This document shows positions 58,301-64,000 of a stretch of DNA of 64,000 bases, piece by piece. The notes under the pieces were generated by a model. The model was not told the origin of the DNA. It made no database searches and saw only the letters and a program-made list of their open reading frames with translations. Origin of the DNA: Drosophila persimilis (taxonomy: Eukaryota; Arthropoda; Insecta; Diptera; Drosophilidae); the NCBI RefSeq assembly GCF_003286085.1, contig NW_020825289.1, positions 22,222,001-22,286,000 on the forward strand. The letters run 5' to 3'. Position 1 is the stretch's first letter. The number at the start of each line of letters is the position of its first letter. The position numbers and the translations under genes were made by a program.

Positions 58301-61020
58301 TCTCTGCTGTCTCTGCTATTGGGGTTCCACCTGTTCAAATCAGTCACAGCGTCACGGCCATAACCTATCCCAAAGAACGTTTGCTTTTTGCGCAGTGCAG
58401 AGCTTACTCTCACTGCGCAGGCGCTTCTCCGAGCAGCTCCTGGCTGCGCACTTTTTGGGGCACGCCAGTCGTACTTTTTATAACTCACCTATTTTCGTGC
58501 CAAAGGGAGGGGGAGGTGGGGGAGATTGATTTTCCAAATGTGAGACGTGACCAAAACACACGACACACGACCCTCCATTCGCTTTGTTTTTCGGTCCATT
58601 GCTTGTCCACTGAAAGGCCGAGCTCTCATTGATGCCTTCTCCCAGAATGTTCGAGTGAAGCACTGGTTGTTCAAGAGGCTGTTCTCGCTTAGCAAATATC
58701 TGAAACGGAACTACTGCCACAGCCGCCCACCATTCAAGGTTATCAAAATGCTGATGCTCCACGGCAAGCGCAACGTAACTAGAGTTGTCCGAGATTACCC
58801 ACGATACTCACGGTATCAAAAGCCACATAACTGACTCCGCTCTCCTCTCTCCATCTTGCAGGCTGGATCCGGATCAGGTTCGGGTGCTGGAGCGCCAGTG
58901 CCGCCACAGCGTCACTCATCCATACGGCCCAATGCCCCGCTGACTCCACCCACGCACATGGCCAACGCCTCGCATCAGTTTGGCAGCAATTCAGGACTGT
59001 CGGCAGGAGGAGGAGCAGGATGTGCAACTGTGGGCCGCCTGGTCATCGATTTGGAGACAAAGTTCGGGAAGCGATTCCACAACGTGACCGAGTTCCCCAA
59101 GCCGCCGCCGTTTCTTAATATACAAAAAATCTATCCTAGTCGAACGTTTAAGGCGAGCAACGGTATGTAGTCGTCTGTGAGCGTGTGAGTGTGTGTGGGT
59201 GTGTCTGTTCTGTGAGTGCTTTAAATACATGTGTATAGTATATAGAGATACACAACCACATACACATATGTATATGTTTATGTAACTGCGTTTATTCTTA
59301 TATACACACATGGAATGCAATGCTGTTATATAATTATGTAATTGTTTCTTAAGGCACATGCTCTGTCATTTCGCATACAACGATTCTTATCTTTTATACA
59401 TACAACTCATGCTATATATATATTATTTTAAACATGTATTACTTACTATTATGATTATGATTATTATTGTTTAACACACTGAAAACCCATCCAATCGAAC
59501 ACAAAGAAACAAACACATGAAAATGCATACAGATGTTATAATAACCAGGGCAGTTTTAGGAATCTTTTTTGGATTATTGTTGTTTTATTTTACTGTTAAC
59601 GAGCCAATAAATAATGAATGTATAGAGAGTAGAAGAAGCTGGCTGGCTGCCGAAGCAGTCGAAGCGAAGAATGTTATCTTGTATATTGCATAATACTGAA
59701 GTTGAATAGCTTTATCCAAACACTATCTTTCTTATACCATCTAATGTTAAAGTTTGTTAAATTTCACAAGATGAAGAAGATAGGGAGATGAAGATCAGAT
59801 ACGATCGACATCTCCATAAAATATGTTAACGAAACGCGATATTACCACTAAGCACACACAATATTATTACGCATAGCTATAGACATATCCCGTATATATG
59901 TATATGTACTATGTGTGTGTATGTAAAGAGAAGTCCTTCCATATACCACCGTATCCCCCTCCCCCTCAATCCATCCACACACAACACATTTGAAATACAT
60001 GTAGCGCATTCTTTTTAATTGTACTCCACTCCCGTCATATCTTTTATATATCTTACCTATCTGCACGCGCATCTCTAAATGCATATGCATACATAGGCAT
60101 ACACACACATATTATGTATATCCGACATCCGATGCGATGAATTTTAGTTCTAGTAACAGGCACACTACGAGTATAATTGTTTGTTTTAATTTTAAAGTTA
60201 TCTTTTGGATGGAACAATAAACCAAAATTCGATTGGATTTACATCAACATGTAAACCATTTCATTTGTTTTGTATTATAATTTATATATAAAACAGAAAA
60301 GAGCTACAGGTGTTCCACTGTTCGCTGTCCGTTATACTTCATTTTTGTATTGGTTGTTATCTTCAGTGGCTCCTTCTGATATACCGAAGTATGTCATATA
60401 GTTTTGCATTCCTTTCGTCACCTGTTTTGTGTTTCTCTTCATTTGTGACGTCTTTGAGCTCTTCTTTCCACTGCATTTACACCTGTGGCAGTTCCTTTCT
60501 TTCCTTTCCGTTTATCATTTGTATGCTTCGTTGGAGTTTTGCCTGCGCAAACATTGATCAAGATATCACCATATCGATCCCATTGATCTATCTCTCTATA
60601 TCTTGCGCTATCTATCCATTTTTTTAAATATATCTCTCCCCACTGCCTCTCTCCCTCTCTCTCTGTCTCTCTCACACTTCAGCTGCCGCCCAGACGCCTA
60701 GCAACAACAACAACAGCATCAACAACAACATTTCGGCTGTCTGCAACAACAATGCCAGCATAAATACCAATTCAATGGCTCCGGTGGGAAGAGGTACACT
60801 GCCGCCAGCACTGAAGCCAGCCTATGCACCACTGAAGAAGCATCGGGCACCTGCACCACCGCCTCAGGCAGGCGTGGCCGCTGCCACAGTGTCCGTAATA
60901 CGGCAATCTAGTTTCTTGTACGGCGGCGGAGTAGCCGGAACGGCCGGTAGTGCCTCCTCCTCCGTTCGACCCCAATCACAGGCGGCGGGAAGTGTGGCGC
61001 GCAACTCGACGGTCTGCTGA
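55308..61020 (+). CDS. Vrp1: Verprolin/WIP (Vrp1), WASP-interacting actin regulator
   Basis: The eight coding exons are 55,308-55,716, 55,800-56,092, 56,429-56,583, 56,838-57,230, 57,439-57,569, 57,644-58,116, 58,862-59,162 and 60,683-61,020, giving 830 residues with every join in frame. The N-terminus MAIPPPPGPPPPPGPPPPPA is a profilin-type poly-Pro. A WH2 actin-binding motif at about 37-60 ends in TKLRKT. The middle is low-complexity Ser/Pro/Asn with several PPPPP SH3/profilin sites. Residues about 685-712 (RFHNVTEFPKPPPFLNIQKI, then YPSR) are the WASP-binding domain; WIP has the same F-x-x-P-PPP-YPSR layout. Vrp1 carries WASP to actin sites and is needed for myoblast fusion. AATAAA lies at 61,118. 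Unspliced frame stays open past 58,116 to a stop at 58,287, so a shorter isoform is possible. Confidence 0.93.
59163..60682 (+). other. Last intron of Vrp1
   Basis: 1,520 bases, AT-rich, with the many TATGTA/CATATA stretches seen across the locus. Donor G|GTATGT, acceptor CTCTCACACTTCAG. Retention would end the protein at once (...KASNGM) and could use AATAAA near 59,616. No gene inside. Confidence 0.75.
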
Positions 61021-61117
61021 GACGATCCATATCGTTGCCCATGAGTTGTACATAATGCGGATATACGGTGTGGCACGGTGCGGAGTGATTGTACTAAATT
61101 TTACGAAAGGTTGATCA

Positions 61118-61123
61118 AATAAA
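61118..61123 (+). terminator. Vrp1 polyadenylation signal
   Basis: AATAAA 97 bases past the stop codon, in ATCAAATAAAAGTGG. Confidence 0.7.
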
Positions 61124-61129
61124 AGTGGA

Positions 61130-62240
61130 ACAATACCAAATACCACTCTTCTGAGGGAACGAATCGAATCCCAATTTTTGCGCGCAACTCTCTGTAGCGT
61201 CTTCCCTGGCAGCACTTGGCAAGCAAGCCAATCCTTAACCATAGTTGTTCGTTTTGTATATAGGAAATAGCACCTAAAGTTAGTAAAATTATGAAAACAG
61301 CAATATAGCAGCCAGCAAATCTTTTATAAGTATATGCATTGTATCTCTGTATGTTTCAATACGATTGTATTGTATTTAGGAGCGCCTCTATATGAATATC
61401 TTACTAGACTGAACCTGTTAAAACCCAGCAACAACACAACTAATTAATATAGATACGAGTATACTCGAATACTTGGAGGGGGGAATGGAATACTCTGCAC
61501 TGGGATACTTGAAGAGCCTCTAGAGTCTAGACTCTAGTGCAACACACACAAAACGAAGAAGGTTAGATGCAATACCTAATCGAAGCACAACTGAGAGCAT
61601 TTCAACGAATCTTGTCATACATTTGTCACCATTTTAGAGTCTAATGAAACTAGTGGTAATACCCAGATTTGTGTGATAAAATCTCTCTCAAGTATCTAAT
61701 CTAAGATCTATCCGCAATTGGTGAACATTTGTTAAATCTTTTTGGCCATACATACTGTATGAATGTATACAGAATAGAATGTAATACGAGAACTGCTCTA
61801 CACAAATATTATTATTACTATTATTATTATTGAATTCAATTATTGTTGTTAGACATGATGTCACTAGAAGTATTAACCAGCATTTAACATAACGTTTTAT
61901 TCAGCATCCGAATCAGAATCATTGCAGTTATCAGATAAATAAATTCCAAAATCATTCCGAAAACTTTGAGCAAACTTTGAACTTGTCATTGGCTTGGCCC
62001 AAAGTTGACGCAACGAACGCGGCAAGTCAATCGATATCTACTATATAAACGAGTATATATGTATGTGTATATAGTGGATATTTGAGTAAAGTGTGTGCAA
62101 ATGCTGACAAGACAAGCCATAACATAACAGTAAAGCACTTAAATCTAGTTTAAAGGTAAAGTAAAGCCTTTCTTGGGGTTAGCCATAATAATATATCGCA
62201 CTTTTACAAACTTATTCGTTAACAAAACTATCGGATTTTA
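61130..62240. other. Spacer and 3' regions between Vrp1 and Rubicon
   Basis: No gene seen. A minus-strand AATAAA (TTTATT at about 61,894) could end the Rubicon transcript. ATCGATATC at 62,030 is DRE-like but lies between convergent genes. Confidence 0.55.
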
Positions 62241-62242
62241 TC

Positions 62243-64000
62243 CTAGGCCGTCTCATGCTTTTCCTTGAGGGTTTGCACGGCCTCTTGGAGGCCTTGATCC
62301 TCGCGCTTGCGTCGTCGCTCGCACTTGGGACATGGCTGCTGCTCGTTAAGACACTCCGCATGAAATACAGCACCGCAGGCCAGACACTGAAATTAGGCAT
62401 TCAATGAAAACAGTCGGCGAAAAGAAAGGGACGACTAGCATACCCGAAATGTGGTGCTAATGTGGAAGGGATAGAGTACCCTAGGACTCTGGCATATCTC
62501 GCAGATGAAGCCCTTCAGCTGGCACAGACGACACTTAAGTACGTGCGCCTCGCCCATCTTGAAAGCCTTCTGCAGCTGCTGGCACAGCGCGCCCCGCTGA
62601 ATCAGACCCAGATCCGCTATCGAGTACTGGTGTATATGCTCGTAAAGGTACTCCCGGCCGCAGAAGAAATTGTGCAGGAGCTCAATGCTGGTCGGCGCAC
62701 ACGTGTAAAGGTATGCGCGTATAAAGTTGAGCCGAATGCGCAACGACTGGAGTTCGGCCATTGCATCGGAGGCAAAGTAAATGCTGGGATTTAGCAGCTG
62801 CATGTCCAGAAATGGCTGCGACCTAAACTCGGCTAGGAAGGTGGCCGCCCGCTTGCTGACGCTGTACTTGCGAAAGTCCCAATTGTAAATAATGCGCGCA
62901 GGAATCAGCTGCGACTCCACATCCATGCAACTGTTGCAGTAGTAATTCCCGCTGAAGGCGCAGACTCTGTAATAGATGAACTTTTCAATTGATGGAACTC
63001 CCGTCTTAGTTCCACTCACTGAAAGTTAGTGTAGCCTATTCCAAGAGGGTGCTGACAGCTCTTGCACAGAAATCCCTGGGCATCCAGACCAGGCTCCCGC
63101 GCCAGTTGGCAGAGCTGGGCCACCATCTGCTGCAGCTCCGCCATGTCAAAGTCCGAGGCGAGCAACTCAAATTCGGAGTTCGTCTGCGGAGAGAAAGGCG
63201 GTAAGGTTTGTTGGCTTTAGGCTCTATGTTGCTTACATCTAGGGACTGCAAGTCACTCAGGTCGTCGGACACAGGGGGCTCGCTCTCCCGCTGAGCATGG
63301 GCCACATTCAAAGTGGAGGCACTGGCCCGAAACTTCTCCCAAATCTCCGACCAACCAGCTCCACTTTCGCGGTTGTTCTCGTGCTTCCGCAGCAGGGCGT
63401 TGTAGCTGCAGCGATCTGTGGTGGGAGAGCGTAGGCTGCTCGTGCTGCTCATGCTCACGGACCGCTGAAAGAGACGCGATGCGGACGGCTCGGTGGCCGT
63501 GGGCGAGAGATCCAGGTCGCCGGACCAGGAGGTCTGCATGAGATTGGACAGGGAATTGCTGCCATGGGGCAGACTGGTCAGTTCTTCATCTGCCAGGTCG
63601 GCGAAGGACTCTTCTATATGACGCTTGAACCGCTTCCGGGACCTCTGGTTGCTCCCCGAACGAGCCACTGGCTCTCCAGCTTCACTCGTTTCTGCTGTTG
63701 CTACGGGCGGGGACTGTTCCTCGTTTATGATGTCCATTTCGTCAAACTTTTGTATGAGAAGTTCGAGGTTCTCGCGCTGGTTCAAGTCCGGCACTCCGAA
63801 GTTGCCGCTCCGGCTGAAGGGGCTGTTAGAAATGGACTCCGAGAAGAGCTCATTGGTCTGCAGAGGCTGTGGGGTGGGTATGGTCACAATATCGGAGCCC
63901 AGGGAGCTGGCTATGTCTACTCCACTGCTGATCTGTAATGAAGTATTCAAAATAGTCAACCATACAATGAACTAGATTATGGACCAGTGCATACCGGACA
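62243..64000 (-). CDS. Rubicon: Rubicon, autophagy/endosome regulator (5' end outside window)
   Basis: Five exons, the first cut by the window edge: 64,000-63,995 (end only), 63,932-63,237, 63,183-63,020, 62,966-62,444 and 62,386-62,243, with 510 residues visible. The N-terminal half seen here is Ser-rich and disordered, with an acidic helix (LELLIQKFDEMDIINEE). The C-terminal Rubicon homology domain is complete: FLCKSCQHPLGIGYTNFQVC, NYYCNSCM, IPARIIYNWDFRKYSVS, RCQLKGFICEICQ-type Cys pairs (CRLCQLKGFICEICQ) and a final zinc cluster CLACGAVFHAEC...CPKC. In vertebrate Rubicon this domain binds Rab7 on late endosomes and restrains PI3K complex II and autophagosome maturation. The RUN domain expected at the N-terminus would be outside the window. 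The PLEKHM1/Pacer relatives share the domain, but the LKGFICEICQ and NWDFRKYSVS wording fits Rubicon best. Confidence 0.87.

Noticed and set aside
58547..58834. 95-residue plus-strand open frame inside a Vrp1 intron
   Set aside because: It has no start context, no domain and no splice-site link to the Vrp1 frame, so chance is the simplest reading.

Overview
This is an insect nuclear genome window from a Drosophila species. Coding exons are split by short GT-AG introns of about 50 to 90 bp, and the intergenic DNA is full of CAG/CTG, CA and GA runs. Five genes can be placed with good confidence by protein features: GM130, mei-S332, Vrp1, Rubicon and a tandem pair of fibrinogen-related genes. 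My recollection is that mei-S332 and Vrp1 lie in the 58B region of D. melanogaster chromosome 2R (Muller element C). I cannot fix the species; an obscura-group fly is only a weak guess.

Layout. Bases 1 to about 22,850 hold no gene I can support, only microsatellite-rich non-coding DNA. A small mitochondrial-looking membrane protein with a long charged helix follows at 23.1-24.1 kb (minus). A one-exon RNase kappa family gene lies at 25.3-25.6 kb (minus). From 25.6 to 35 kb the DNA is again mostly non-coding, with one dispersed repeat, one probable coding fossil and one uncertain small ORF. From 35 to 43 kb the window is gene-dense. It holds a secreted AAPA-type cuticle or eggshell-like repeat protein (plus), convergent with an eight-exon receptor-like gene (minus) that joins a farnesoic-acid-O-methyltransferase-type (FA) domain to a Cys-loop ligand-binding domain and four membrane helices. 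That gene shares a divergent promoter with GM130 (plus), which converges on mei-S332 (minus).

From 42.8 to 45.5 kb lies a cluster of related AT-rich repeats, an AT-rich tandem array between two direct repeats, and a decayed LDL-receptor class A gene. A non-coding exon ending in a strong donor at 46,201 probably is the 5' exon of Vrp1, whose coding part runs from 55,308 to 61,020 (plus). Two fibrinogen-domain genes (minus) would then be nested in its 9.1 kb first intron. Rubicon (minus, 5' end cut off by the window edge) closes the window and converges on Vrp1.

The genes do not form a pathway. GM130 is a Golgi tether, MEI-S332 protects centromeric cohesion, Vrp1 regulates WASP-dependent actin and Rubicon restrains autophagy and endosome maturation. 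The most unusual observations are the FA/Cys-loop chimera with an atypical second membrane helix, the histidine-rich insert in GM130, the homogenised 48 bp repeats, the nested FREP genes and the repeat cluster next to mei-S332. Exon joins were worked out by hand from splice sites and frame. Coordinates may be off by a base in places, although every listed CDS keeps frame across all its joins.
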